Source: Mycobacterium sp. Root135 (GTDB lineage Bacteria; Actinomycetota; Actinomycetes; Mycobacteriales; Mycobacteriaceae). Taken from it: a stretch of 64,000 bases of DNA. The notes below the pieces were generated by a model, which worked only from the letters and a program-made list of their open reading frames with translations, did no database searches and was not told where the DNA came from. The stretch covers positions 124,967 through 188,966 of the forward strand of contig NZ_LMEZ01000001.1 in assembly GCF_001426545.1 (NCBI RefSeq). The letters are read 5' to 3'. Every line of letters starts with the position of its first letter. Within the stretch, counting starts at the first letter, position 1. A program made the translations under genes and the position numbers. Positions 16,963-25,837 of this stretch are shown here, one piece after another.

Positions 16963-19320
16963 ATGCTTGACACGTGTCAGCTTTTGTCGTCGACGAGGGT
17001 GCTGGACCTCGGCGGCCCGGATTCGGACGGTGTCGGCAGAATCTTCGCCGACCTCGGAGCCGACGTGCTCGTGGTCGAGACGCCGGGCGGGGCGCCACAT
17101 CGAGTGGCCCGGCCGACCGTGGCGGGGGCGTCGGTCGCCTTTGCCCTGAACAACGCGAACAAGCGCAGCATCGTGCTCGACCCCGCCGACGCGGGCGACC
17201 GCGAGCGCTTCGCCGACGTGGTCGCCACCGCCGACATCCTGGTCGACGGCGGGGGAGCGGGCGGCGCGTCGGCCTACGGGCCGTCGGTCTCGGACCTGGC
17301 GGAGCAGCACCCGCACCTCGTCGCGCTCGAGATCACCGACTTCGGGACGACGGGTCCACACGCGGGCTGGCTGGGCACCGACTCCGTGTTCTATGCGATG
17401 TCGACGGCGTTGTCGCGGTCTGGTCCGACGGTGGGCCGTCCCGTCCTGCCGCCCTCCGGGCTGGCCTCCTCGACGGCCGCGGTTCAGGCGGCCTGGGTGG
17501 CCCTCGTCGCGTATTACCACCGATTGCGTTCCGGCAGCGGCGACTACGTCGACTTCTCGCGCTACGAAGCCGTCGTCCAATGCCTCGATCCACCATTCGG
17601 GTCGGAGGGGCAGGCGGCCGTCGGGAAGAAGAAGTCCGGCGAGCTGTGGCGGGGACGCCCCCGCAACCAGCAGATCTACCCGACCTTCCCGTGCCGCGAC
17701 GGGTTCGTCAGGATCTGTCTGCTGTCGGCGCGGCAATGGCACGGCATGCGGGCCTGGCTCGGCGAACCAGAGCAGTTCGCCGATCCGAAGTTCGAGACGA
17801 TCATCGCCCGCTTCCTGGCGTCGGCGGAACTCAACGCCGCGATCGGGGAGTTGTTCGCTCCGCAGACGATGGACGCCCTCGTCGCCGAGGGGCAGCGTCG
17901 AGGCGTGCCGATCGCCGCCGTGTTCACCCCAGCGGAAGCGTTGGCCTCGGAGCACTTTCAGTCCGTCGGCGCGCTGACCGACGTCGAGATCGGCGCCGGC
18001 ACGGCGCTGTCCGTGCCGGCCGGTGTGTTCGTGGTCGACGGGCGGCGGGCCGGAATCGCGCGACCCAGCCCGCAGCCGGGAGACGGCGACGCCGGCTGGT
18101 TGGAGACCGTCCGCCCGACGGGTGCGCCGACCGTCGAGCCGGGCCGCCAGCCGTTCGAGGGGCTGCGTGTGCTCGACCTCGGGGTCATCGTCGCGGGCGG
18201 TGAACTCGGTCGGCTGTTCGCCGACCACGGCGCCGAGGTGATCAAGGTGGAGAGCGCGGCGTACCCCGACGGCCTTCGCCAGACCCCGCCCGGGCAACCG
18301 ATGAGCAGGTCGTGGGCGTTGACCCATCGCAACGAGTCCAGCCTCGGACTGGATCTACGCTCCCCGGAGGGAGCCTCGCTCTTTCGGCGCCTGGTGTCGG
18401 CCTCCGACGCGGTGTTCGCCAACTTCAAGCCGGGAACGCTTGCAGCCCTTGGGTTCTCCCACGACGAGCTGGCAAAGGTCCATCCACGCGTCGTGCTGGC
18501 CGAGAGCAGCGCGTTTGGCGCGACCGGGCCGTGGAGCGATCGAATGGGCTACGGCCCGCTGGTGCGGGCCACCACCGGTGTCAGCCGGCTGTGGACCTCG
18601 GACGATCCCGAGGACACCGGGTTCTACGACTCGACGACCATCTTTCCCGACCACGTCGTCGCGCGGATCACGGCGATCGCCACCCTTGCCGCCTTGATCG
18701 ACCGGGGTGATTCCGGTGCGCACGTGCACGTCTCGCAGGCCGAAGCCGCCGTCAACCAGCTCGCCACGTCCTACGTCACCGACACCGCCAGGGCAGCCGG
18801 GCTGGCCGTCGTCGACGACGACGCGCTGCACGCCGTGTACCCGTGTGGGGGTGACGACGAGTGGTGTGTGATCTCCGTGCGCTCGGACGCCGACCGGACG
18901 TCGTTGGCGGAGGTTCTCGGTGTGACCGAGCTGCCCTCTGCAGCAGACGAATTCGTCGACCTGGTGGGACGGTGGACGATTGTCAGGAACAAGGCCGAGG
19001 TGGTCGAGGCGGTGCAGGCGGCAGGTGTTCCCGCCGGACCGATGAACCGCGCGGTGGACGTCCTCGCCGATCCGCAGCTCGTCTTCCGCGGCCTGTACGC
19101 CGACATGGTGCATCCGCTGTTCGCGGCACCCATGTCGAGCGAGACCCACCCCGCGCCGTTCCGGCGGATCCCCGATGCGCCAATGCGGCCCGCGCCGATG
19201 CCGGGCGAACACACTCGACGGGTCGTCGGCGAGGTGCTCGACCTCGACGCGACCGAGACCGACCGCTTGATCGCCGACGGCGTGCTCTTCACGTGGACCC
19301 CCAACCCTCCTCTCGCGTAA
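16963..19320 (+). CDS. tandem-domain class III CoA transferase (CaiB/BaiF family)
   Basis: This 785-residue protein contains two complete CaiB/BaiF domains fused head to tail. Copy 1 begins RVLDLGGPDSDGVGRIFADL and copy 2, near residue 400, begins LRVLDLGVIVAGGELGRLFA. Each is followed by the GA-V-KVE strand (ADVLVVETPGG; AEVIKVESAAYPDG) and a ...P.A.....L loop. Single-domain members swap CoA between acids in an interlocked dimer, so a fusion may form a pseudo-dimer. The homologue Rv1866 has the same fused layout. The gene is followed after 16 bases by a thiolase-like gene, which suggests acyl-CoA metabolism. Confidence 0.88.
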   Translation: MLDTCQLLSSTRVLDLGGPDSDGVGRIFADLGADVLVVETPGGAPHRVARPTVAGASVAFALNNANKRSIVLDPADAGDRERFADVVATADILVDGGGAGGASAYGPSVSDLAEQHPHLVALEITDFGTTGPHAGWLGTDSVFYAMSTALSRSGPTVGRPVLPPSGLASSTAAVQAAWVALVAYYHRLRSGSGDYVDFSRYEAVVQCLDPPFGSEGQAAVGKKKSGELWRGRPRNQQIYPTFPCRDGFVRICLLSARQWHGMRAWLGEPEQFADPKFETIIARFLASAELNAAIGELFAPQTMDALVAEGQRRGVPIAAVFTPAEALASEHFQSVGALTDVEIGAGTALSVPAGVFVVDGRRAGIARPSPQPGDGDAGWLETVRPTGAPTVEPGRQPFEGLRVLDLGVIVAGGELGRLFADHGAEVIKVESAAYPDGLRQTPPGQPMSRSWALTHRNESSLGLDLRSPEGASLFRRLVSASDAVFANFKPGTLAALGFSHDELAKVHPRVVLAESSAFGATGPWSDRMGYGPLVRATTGVSRLWTSDDPEDTGFYDSTTIFPDHVVARITAIATLAALIDRGDSGAHVHVSQAEAAVNQLATSYVTDTARAAGLAVVDDDALHAVYPCGGDDEWCVISVRSDADRTSLAEVLGVTELPSAADEFVDLVGRWTIVRNKAEVVEAVQAAGVPAGPMNRAVDVLADPQLVFRGLYADMVHPLFAAPMSSETHPAPFRRIPDAPMRPAPMPGEHTRRVVGEVLDLDATETDRLIADGVLFTWTPNPPLA

Positions 19321-19336
19321 CGGAAGAAAGGCCATC

Positions 19337-20809
19337 GTGCCCCTTGATCCCAGAACACCAGTGCTCGTCGGCTACGGACAGGTCAGCCAGCACGACAGCG
19401 ACCCGACGGTGGAGCCCGTCGACCTGATGGAGCGGGCGGCCCGCGCCGCAGTCGACTCCAGGGTGCTCGAAGCCGTCGACTCGGTGCGCATCGTCAACCT
19501 GCTGTCGTGGCGGTACCGCAATCCCGGTGTGCTGCTTGCCGAACGGATCGGGGCGGTCGGAGCCGAGGGGCGTTACACCAGCATCGGCGGCAACGTGCCG
19601 CAGTCCCTGGTCAATCAGGCGTGCCTGGACATTCAGTCGGGCAGCGTGGACACCGTGCTGATCGCGGGTGCCGAGACGTGGCGTACCCGGACGAAGGTCC
19701 GGGCGGCAGGCGGCAAGCTTCACTACACGCAGCAGGACGACTCGGTGCCGGTGCCGCACGGGGCCGACGACGAATTCGTTTTGGCGGGGCCGGTAGAGCT
19801 CCGCATTCAGCTGGACCGGCCGTCGTACGTCTATCCGATGTTCGAGCAGGCGTTGCGGATCTCGGCGGGGGAGACGCCAGACGAACACCGCCGCCGGATC
19901 GGTGAACTCTGGGCGGGGTTCAGCGCCGTCGCCCAAGGGAATCCGCACGCCTGGAACCGCAATCCCGTGACCGCCGAGGAGATTTCGGAGCCCAGCGCGA
20001 GCAACCGGATGATCAGCTGGCCGTATACCAAGCTGATGAACTCCAACAACATGGTCGACCAGGGCGCCGTGCTGATCCTGACGTCGGTGGAGAAGGCACG
20101 GCAACTCCAGATCCCGACGGACAGTTGGGTTTTCCCGTACGCCGGAACCGACGCACACGACACCTATCTGATCGCCGAGCGGGCGGCGTTCGACCGGTCG
20201 CCCGCCATCCGCATCGCCGGCGGTCGGGCGCTCGAGTTGGCGGGGAAGGGCGTCGAGGACATGGACTTCGTCGACCTGTACTCGTGCTTCCCGTCGGCCG
20301 TGCAGGTGGCGGCGCGCGAACTCGGCATCCCGCTCGACGGCGAGCGGGCGTTGACCGTCACCGGCGGCCTGACGTTCGCGGGCGGACCGTGGAACAACTA
20401 CGTCACCCATTCCATCGCCACCATGGCCGAGAGGCTGGTGGCCTCGCCCGGCACGCTGGGCCTGGTGACGGCCAACGGCGGATACCTGACCAAGCACAGC
20501 TTCGGTGTCTACGGCACCGAGCCGCCGACGGGCGAGTTCCGTTGGGAGGACGTGCAAGCCGCGGTCGACGCCGAGCCGACCGTGGTTGCCGAGGACCATT
20601 GGGAAGGCACCGGGATCGTCGAGTCGTGGACGACGCCGGTCAGTCGTGAAGGCGCGGCCGAGAAGGTCTTCCTCGCGGTGCGCACTCCCGACGACACCCG
20701 TGCCCTCGCCGTCGTCACCGACGCGTCGGAGGCCGAGACGAGCGTTCGCGAAGACATCGCGGGCGTGAAGGTCCGGGTCAACGCCGACGGGACCGCCACC
20801 CTCCTGTAG
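19337..20809 (+). CDS. thiolase-like acetyl-CoA acetyltransferase family protein
   Basis: This 490-residue thiolase-superfamily protein resembles Rv1867. The nucleophile region is SLVNQACLDIQSGSVDTVLI, with the Cys in the normal place. The N-terminal half continues with AGAETWRTRTKVRA. DFVDLYSCFPSAVQ and TGGLTFAGGPWNNYVTHS correspond to the C-terminal thiolase half, with the NxxGG-like GGLTFAGGP. A C-terminal extension (about residues 385-490) may be an OB-fold-type domain. It starts with GTG 19337 preceded by AAGAAAGG, directly after the CoA transferase. The substrate is unknown; the pair probably handles one acyl-CoA. Confidence 0.82.
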   Translation: MPLDPRTPVLVGYGQVSQHDSDPTVEPVDLMERAARAAVDSRVLEAVDSVRIVNLLSWRYRNPGVLLAERIGAVGAEGRYTSIGGNVPQSLVNQACLDIQSGSVDTVLIAGAETWRTRTKVRAAGGKLHYTQQDDSVPVPHGADDEFVLAGPVELRIQLDRPSYVYPMFEQALRISAGETPDEHRRRIGELWAGFSAVAQGNPHAWNRNPVTAEEISEPSASNRMISWPYTKLMNSNNMVDQGAVLILTSVEKARQLQIPTDSWVFPYAGTDAHDTYLIAERAAFDRSPAIRIAGGRALELAGKGVEDMDFVDLYSCFPSAVQVAARELGIPLDGERALTVTGGLTFAGGPWNNYVTHSIATMAERLVASPGTLGLVTANGGYLTKHSFGVYGTEPPTGEFRWEDVQAAVDAEPTVVAEDHWEGTGIVESWTTPVSREGAAEKVFLAVRTPDDTRALAVVTDASEAETSVREDIAGVKVRVNADGTATLL

Positions 20810-20819
20810 TCCGCCCCCG

Positions 20820-20872
20820 GTGATTTGCGGCGTTTCAGGAGCGCTGAGCGCTCCTTAGCGACCGCAAATCGC
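20820..20872. repeat. nested double inverted repeat
   Basis: An outer stem GATTTGCGG (20822-20830) with CCGCAAATC (20862-20870) encloses a perfect inner hairpin AGGAGCGC/GCGCTCCT (20837-20844 and 20848-20855, loop TGA), with six unpaired bases on each side. It lies just after the thiolase-like gene and just before the rhamnose promoter. It may terminate transcription, but no T-tract follows. Confidence 0.75.
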
Positions 20873-20886
20873 GATGGGGGGTGGTG

Positions 20887-20915
20887 TTGACTTCGTCGCC
20901 GATGCTGCATATCGT
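20887..20915 (+). promoter_or_regulatory. promoter of the rhamnose operon
   Basis: TTGACT (20887-20892) and TATCGT (20910-20915) are separated by exactly 17 bases, close to the sigma-A consensus. Transcription should begin near 20922. The palindromic operator follows about eight bases later, so a bound repressor would block elongation or initiation. Confidence 0.75.
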
Positions 20916-20929
20916 GAGCGTCATCACGT

Positions 20930-20945
20930 ATTGAAACGTTTCAAT
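20930..20945. promoter_or_regulatory. LacI-type operator of the rhamnose operon
   Basis: ATTGAAACGTTTCAAT is a perfect 16-bp palindrome with the central CG typical of LacI/GalR-family operators. It lies between the rhamnose promoter and the GGAGG ribosome site (20952-20956) of the first gene. The LacI-family regulator encoded at the end of the operon is the obvious ligand-responsive repressor. Confidence 0.88.
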
Positions 20946-20962
20946 CAAGTTGGAGGCGAGTG

Positions 20963-21301
20963 GTGGTTCAAGCCGCGGTCACCCGGGTGTGCTTCGTTCT
21001 GCACCTCAAGCCCGAACGCATCGACGAGTACGTCGCCGCCCACGAACACGTCTGGCCCGAGATGCTCGAGGCGCTGAGCGAGGCCGGCTGGCACAACTAT
21101 TCGCTGTTCGTCCGACCCGACGACGGGCTCGTCGTCGGCTACCTCGAAACCGACGACTTCGCGGCAGCCCAGTCGCGCATGGCCGCCACCGAGGTCAACG
21201 CTCGCTGGCAGGCCGGCATGTCCGACTTCTTCGAGAACCCCGCCGGGGTCCAACCCGACCAAGCGATGACGCCGCTCACCGAGTACTTCCACCTCGACTG
21301 A
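20963..21301 (+). CDS. rhaM: L-rhamnose mutarotase
   Basis: This protein of about 112 residues of the RhaM/YiiL family interconverts the alpha and beta anomers of L-rhamnose. Family features are RVCFVLHLKPERIDEYVAAH with the catalytic His, HEHVWPEM, GWHNYSLFV and the C-terminal LTEYFHLD. Two adjacent GTG codons (20960 and 20963) could start it. GGAGG ends at 20956, and spacing favours 20963. It is the first gene of the rhamnose operon. Confidence 0.92.
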   Translation: MVQAAVTRVCFVLHLKPERIDEYVAAHEHVWPEMLEALSEAGWHNYSLFVRPDDGLVVGYLETDDFAAAQSRMAATEVNARWQAGMSDFFENPAGVQPDQAMTPLTEYFHLD

Positions 21302-21309
21302 AGGAACCC

Positions 21310-22653
21310 ATGAAAATCGGAGCACGCACGACGACGGGTTGGCGGGCGACCATCGCGGTCGCCATGTCCAACTACATCGAAGCCGGGTCGATCATCGCGA
21401 TCGCCACCAGCCTGGCCTTCTGGCAGTCGGAGTTCAACATCGGCAACTTCGCCGTCGGGCTGCTGGCGGCGTTGAGCGCCAACGCCTTCGGAGCCGCCAT
21501 CGGCGCGATCCTCGGCGGTCCGCTGTGTGATCGGTATGGCCGCAAGGCGATCTACACCTACGACCTGCTGGTCTACATGGCCGGCGTGCTGCTGGCCGCG
21601 TTCGCCGTCAACTACGCAATGCTGTTGGCCGCCTTCGTGATCACCGGCCTCGCCGTCGGCGCAGGCGTCCCCGCCTCGTGGACCTACATCGCCGAGCAAG
21701 CGCCGACCGACGGTCGCGCCAAGCACGTCGGCACCGCCCAGTTGGCCTGGTCGGTTGGCCCACTGATCGGATTCGGGCTGGCTGCCGCGCTGGCTCCCAT
21801 GGGACTGCTCGGATCGCGCTTGATCTTCCTGCACCTGTTCGTCGTCGCCGCCGTCGTCTGGTGGGTGCGCCAGGGTCTCGCGGAGTCGACCATTTGGACG
21901 GAGGAAGGTCAGCAGGAATCGGTTCCCGTTGCCAACGCGGTTGGCCTGCGCGGTCTGCGCGGTCTGTTCTCCCGCAAGGTCAACATCGCCGCGCTGCTGT
22001 TCCTCGGCGGCATCTACCTGTTCTGGAACACCGTCGCCGGTCAGGCTGGCATCTTCATGCCACGCGTGTACGACGCCGCCGGACTGCACAGCCCCGTCGC
22101 CCAGAACATGCTGCAGGTTCTTGTGTGGGGCTGCACCGTGGCCGCGACGTACTTCGGCTTCATGCGGTACGCCGACCGGATGTCGCAGCGGCTGCTGTAC
22201 GTCATCGGCGCCGCGCTCGGCATCGCCGGCTGGATCGTGCTGGTGGCGTTCACCGACGGTGGCGTGCCGACGATGCTGGCCTTCGCCGTCCTCTGGGGTG
22301 TCTCGGCAGGCATCGGCGCGCAGGCGTTCTACAGCCTCTGGGCGAGCGAACTGTTCGCCACCCCGTACCGGGCCAGTGCCCAGGGCGTGATGTTCTGCGT
22401 CGTGCGCAGCTTCACCGGGCTGCTGAGCTACTTCTTCCCGACGTTGCTGGCGGTCACCGGGCTCACGGGTGTCGGACTTCTGCTCATCGGCCTGCTGACG
22501 GTGGCGCTGGTGATCGGTGCCGTCTGGGCTCCGGAGACGAGAGGAAAGTCATTGCGGCAGATCGAACTCGAGCGGTACGGCCCGCAGGCGAGCGCAGCGA
22601 CGGACAATGATGGTGTGGAGAGTTCGACCGCGACGGAGGAGGCAGTCCGATGA
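21310..22653 (+). CDS. MFS transporter, probable L-rhamnose uptake
   Basis: This 447-residue major facilitator with about 12 helices starts at ATG 21310 behind AAGGAA. The loop-2 motif A reads GGPLCDRYGRKAIYTYD and the sugar-porter-like PETRGKS-type end is APETRGKSLRQIELERYG. It lies between the mutarotase and isomerase genes and overlaps the latter by four bases, so it very likely imports L-rhamnose by proton symport. It is not the E. coli RhaT type. The substrate is inferred from context. Confidence 0.85.
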   Translation: MKIGARTTTGWRATIAVAMSNYIEAGSIIAIATSLAFWQSEFNIGNFAVGLLAALSANAFGAAIGAILGGPLCDRYGRKAIYTYDLLVYMAGVLLAAFAVNYAMLLAAFVITGLAVGAGVPASWTYIAEQAPTDGRAKHVGTAQLAWSVGPLIGFGLAAALAPMGLLGSRLIFLHLFVVAAVVWWVRQGLAESTIWTEEGQQESVPVANAVGLRGLRGLFSRKVNIAALLFLGGIYLFWNTVAGQAGIFMPRVYDAAGLHSPVAQNMLQVLVWGCTVAATYFGFMRYADRMSQRLLYVIGAALGIAGWIVLVAFTDGGVPTMLAFAVLWGVSAGIGAQAFYSLWASELFATPYRASAQGVMFCVVRSFTGLLSYFFPTLLAVTGLTGVGLLLIGLLTVALVIGAVWAPETRGKSLRQIELERYGPQASAATDNDGVESSTATEEAVR

Positions 22654-23795
22654 ATCTGCTCGACAATGTAGCCATTGAACTGCCCTCGTGGGCGTTCGGA
22701 AACTCCGGCACTCGATTCAAGGTGTTCGGTACGCCCGGCACCCCGCGCACGATCGAAGAGAAGATCGCCGACGCGGCGACGGTGCACCGCTTCACCGGGA
22801 TGGCGCCCACGGTCGCCCTGCACATCCCGTGGGACCGGGTCGACGACTACGCCGCCTTGGCCGCGCACGCCGCCGAGCACGGCGTGGCGCTGGGGACGGT
22901 CAACTCCAACACCTTCCAGGACGACGACTACAAGTTCGGCAGCCTGACCCACGTGGACAAGATGGTCCGGCAGAAGGCGATCGACCACCACCTGGCCTGT
23001 ATCGAGATCATGAACCAGACCGGTTCGCAGGATCTCAAGATCTGGCTGGCGGACGGCACCAACTACCCCGGCCAGGGTGACATCCGCGGGCGTCAGGATC
23101 GGCTGGCCGAGTCGCTGGCCACCATCTACCAGCACATCGGCGAAGGCCAGCGAATGGTGTTGGAGTACAAGTTCTTCGAGCCCGCGATGTACATGACCGA
23201 CGTCCCGGACTGGGGCACCTCCTACGTGCAGGTCTCGGCCCTCGGCGAGCGCGCGAAGGTGTGCCTCGACACCGGCCACCACGCGCCAGGCACCAACATC
23301 GAATTCATCGTCGCGCAGTTGCTCCGGTTGGGAAAGCTGGGGTCGTTCGACTTCAACTCCCGGTTCTACGCCGACGACGACCTCATCGTCGGGGCGGCCG
23401 ATCCGTTCCAGCTGTTCCGCATCATGTTCGAGGTGATCCGCGGCGGTGGTCTTGATGCCGGCAGCGACCTCTCGCTGATGTTGGACCAATGCCACAACGT
23501 CGAGGCGAAGATCCCCGGCCAGATCCGCTCGGTGCTCAACGTGGCCGAGATGACCGCCCGGGCACAGCTCGTCGACGCGGACGCGCTGGCCGTCGCACAG
23601 GAATCCGGTGACGTGCTTGGCGCCAACGAGATCTTCATGGACGCCTTCTACACAGACGTCCGACCGGCGATGGCTCGGTGGCGCGCCGACCGCGGCCTTC
23701 CCGAACATCCGATGCGTGCCTTCGCCGAATCGGGCTACCAGGACACCGTCGCCGCCGAACGCGTCGGCGGCACCCAATCTTCGTGGGGAGCATGA
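22650..23795 (+). CDS. rhaI: L-rhamnose isomerase, Pseudomonas-type
   Basis: This 381-residue xylose-isomerase-like TIM barrel converts L-rhamnose to L-rhamnulose. Metal and active-site segments are VLEYKFFEPAMYMTD (Glu), CLDTGHHAPGTN (Asp, His), GSFDFNSRFYADDDL (Asp) and MLDQCHNVEAKI. LADGTNYPGQGDIRGRQDRL is typical of the RhaI group, which is distinct from E. coli RhaA. ATG overlaps the transporter stop (ATGA), and its own stop overlaps the next start. Confidence 0.92.
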   Translation: MNLLDNVAIELPSWAFGNSGTRFKVFGTPGTPRTIEEKIADAATVHRFTGMAPTVALHIPWDRVDDYAALAAHAAEHGVALGTVNSNTFQDDDYKFGSLTHVDKMVRQKAIDHHLACIEIMNQTGSQDLKIWLADGTNYPGQGDIRGRQDRLAESLATIYQHIGEGQRMVLEYKFFEPAMYMTDVPDWGTSYVQVSALGERAKVCLDTGHHAPGTNIEFIVAQLLRLGKLGSFDFNSRFYADDDLIVGAADPFQLFRIMFEVIRGGGLDAGSDLSLMLDQCHNVEAKIPGQIRSVLNVAEMTARAQLVDADALAVAQESGDVLGANEIFMDAFYTDVRPAMARWRADRGLPEHPMRAFAESGYQDTVAAERVGGTQSSWGA

Positions 23796-25837
23796 CCACC
23801 ATGACGAATCCAACCGTCGCCGAGCTGATCGCCCGATCCAACCGACTGGGCTCCGACCCGAAGAACACCAACTACGCCGGAGGCAACACCTCGGCCAAGG
23901 GCTCCGAGGTGGACCCCGTGACCGGCGCACCCGTAGACCTGTTGTGGGTCAAGGGTTCCGGCGGTGACCTCGGCACCCTGACCGAGAACGGCCTGGCCGT
24001 CCTGCGGCTGGACCGCATGCGCGCGCTCGTCGACGTCTACCCCGGCGTCGAGCGCGAGGACGAAATGGTCGCGGCCTTCGACTACTGCCTGCACGGACGG
24101 GGTGGCGCGGCCCCGTCGATCGACACCGCGATGCACGGTCTGGTCGACGCGGCTCATGTCGACCACCTGCACCCCGACTCGGGCATCGCGTTGGCCACCT
24201 CCGCCGACGGCGAGGCGCTGACCAAGCAGATCTTCGGCGACCGCGTGGTGTGGATCCCCTGGCGCAGGCCAGGTTTCCAGCTGGGCCTCGACATCGCCGA
24301 GATCAAGGCGCACAACCCGCAGGCGATCGGCACCATCCTCGGTGGTCACGGCATCACCGCGTGGGGCGACACGTCGGCAGAGGCCGAGGCACGCTCCCTG
24401 GAGATCATCGACACGGTGCAGCGGTATCTGGACGCCAACGGTCGACCCCAGCCCTTCGGTTCGCCGGTGGACGGCTACGGAGCGCTGCCCGACGACGCGC
24501 GCCGCGCCAAGGCCGCCGAGCTGGCCCCGTTCATCCGCGGCCTCGCTTCGGCCGACAAGCCGCAGGTGGGTCATTTCACCGACGACCCGCGAGTGCTCGA
24601 ATTCCTCTCCAGCAGTGAGCATCCCAGGTTGGCCGCGCTGGGCACCAGTTGTCCGGACCACTTCCTGCGCACCAAGGTCAAGCCGATGGTGCTCGACCTG
24701 CCCGCGGACGCGTCAGTGGACGACGCCAAGGCCAGGTTGACCGAACTGCACCAGCAGTACCGCGCCGACTACGCCGGCTATTACGAGCGGCACGCCTCGC
24801 CCGAGTCGCCCGCGATGCGCGGTGCCGACCCGGCGATCGTGCTGATTCCCGGCGTCGGAATGTTCAGCTACGGCAAGGACAAGCAGACCGCGCGCGTCGC
24901 GGGGGAGTTCTACCTCAACGCGATCAACGTGATGCGTGGTGCGGAGGCCATCTCGACCTACGCCCCCATCGACGAAGCGGAGAAGTTCCGCATCGAGTAC
25001 TGGGCGCTCGAGGAGGCCAAGCTTGCGCGGATGCCCAAGCCGAAGCCGTTGGCAACCCGCATCGCACTGGTCACCGGCGCCGCCTCGGGCATCGGCAAGG
25101 CCATCGCCGAACGTCTGGCGGCCGAGGGTGCATGCGTCGTCATCGCCGATTTGGACGCCGAGAAGGCCAGTGCCGCAGCCGAACAGATCGGCACCACCGA
25201 CGTGGCGATCGGGATCGCCGCGGACGTCACCGACGAGGCGGCCGTGCAGGCCGCAGTGGACGCGACCGTGCTGGCGTTCGGCGGGATCGACATCGTGGTC
25301 AACAACGCCGGCCTTTCGCTGTCGAAGTCGCTGCTGGAAACCACGGCGGCCGACTGGGACCTGCAGCACAACGTGATGGCCCGCGGCTCGTTCCTGGTCT
25401 CGAAGGCCGCGGCCCGCGCGTTGATCGACCAGAAGCTCGGCGGGGACATCATCTACATCTCGTCGAAGAATTCGGTGTTCGCCGGCCCCAACAACATCGC
25501 CTACTCGGCGACGAAGGCGGACCAGGCGCACCAGGTGCGGTTGCTGGCCGCAGAACTGGGCGAGCACGGCATCAAGGTCAACGGCATCAACCCCGACGGC
25601 GTCGTCCGTGGATCCGGCATCTTCGCGGGTGGCTGGGGCGCCAAGCGGGCCGCGGTCTACGGCGTGCCGGAGGAAGAGCTTGGCGCCTACTACGCTCAGC
25701 GCACTCTGCTGAAACGGGAAGTGCTGCCGGAGAACATCGCCAATGCGGCGTTCGCGCTGTGCACCTCGGACTTCTCGCATACGACCGGGTTGCACGTGCC
25801 GGTGGATGCGGGCGTGGCGGCGGCTTTCCTCCGATGA
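23792..25837 (+). CDS. bifunctional rhamnulose-1-phosphate aldolase/lactaldehyde dehydrogenase
   Basis: This 681-residue fusion has an N-terminal class II aldolase domain (about 1-420) with NYAGGNTSAKG and the zinc-site histidines in AAHVDHLHPDS and GGHGITAWG. The C-terminal SDR domain (about 430-681) has TGAASGIGKAIAERL, NNAGLSLSKS and the catalytic YSATKADQ. The aldolase splits L-rhamnulose 1-phosphate into DHAP and L-lactaldehyde, and the SDR oxidises lactaldehyde to L-lactate. This combined enzyme (RhaE/RhaW-type) is typical of soil bacteria. It starts at ATG 23792, overlapping the isomerase stop. Confidence 0.92.
   Translation: MTTMTNPTVAELIARSNRLGSDPKNTNYAGGNTSAKGSEVDPVTGAPVDLLWVKGSGGDLGTLTENGLAVLRLDRMRALVDVYPGVEREDEMVAAFDYCLHGRGGAAPSIDTAMHGLVDAAHVDHLHPDSGIALATSADGEALTKQIFGDRVVWIPWRRPGFQLGLDIAEIKAHNPQAIGTILGGHGITAWGDTSAEAEARSLEIIDTVQRYLDANGRPQPFGSPVDGYGALPDDARRAKAAELAPFIRGLASADKPQVGHFTDDPRVLEFLSSSEHPRLAALGTSCPDHFLRTKVKPMVLDLPADASVDDAKARLTELHQQYRADYAGYYERHASPESPAMRGADPAIVLIPGVGMFSYGKDKQTARVAGEFYLNAINVMRGAEAISTYAPIDEAEKFRIEYWALEEAKLARMPKPKPLATRIALVTGAASGIGKAIAERLAAEGACVVIADLDAEKASAAAEQIGTTDVAIGIAADVTDEAAVQAAVDATVLAFGGIDIVVNNAGLSLSKSLLETTAADWDLQHNVMARGSFLVSKAAARALIDQKLGGDIIYISSKNSVFAGPNNIAYSATKADQAHQVRLLAAELGEHGIKVNGINPDGVVRGSGIFAGGWGAKRAAVYGVPEEELGAYYAQRTLLKREVLPENIANAAFALCTSDFSHTTGLHVPVDAGVAAAFLR

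Noticed and set aside
16597..18327. 576-codon minus-strand open frame opposite the CoA transferase and CPBP genes
   Set aside because: It is a high-GC shadow frame, Arg/Gly-rich with no domain, and it overlaps two well-supported genes.
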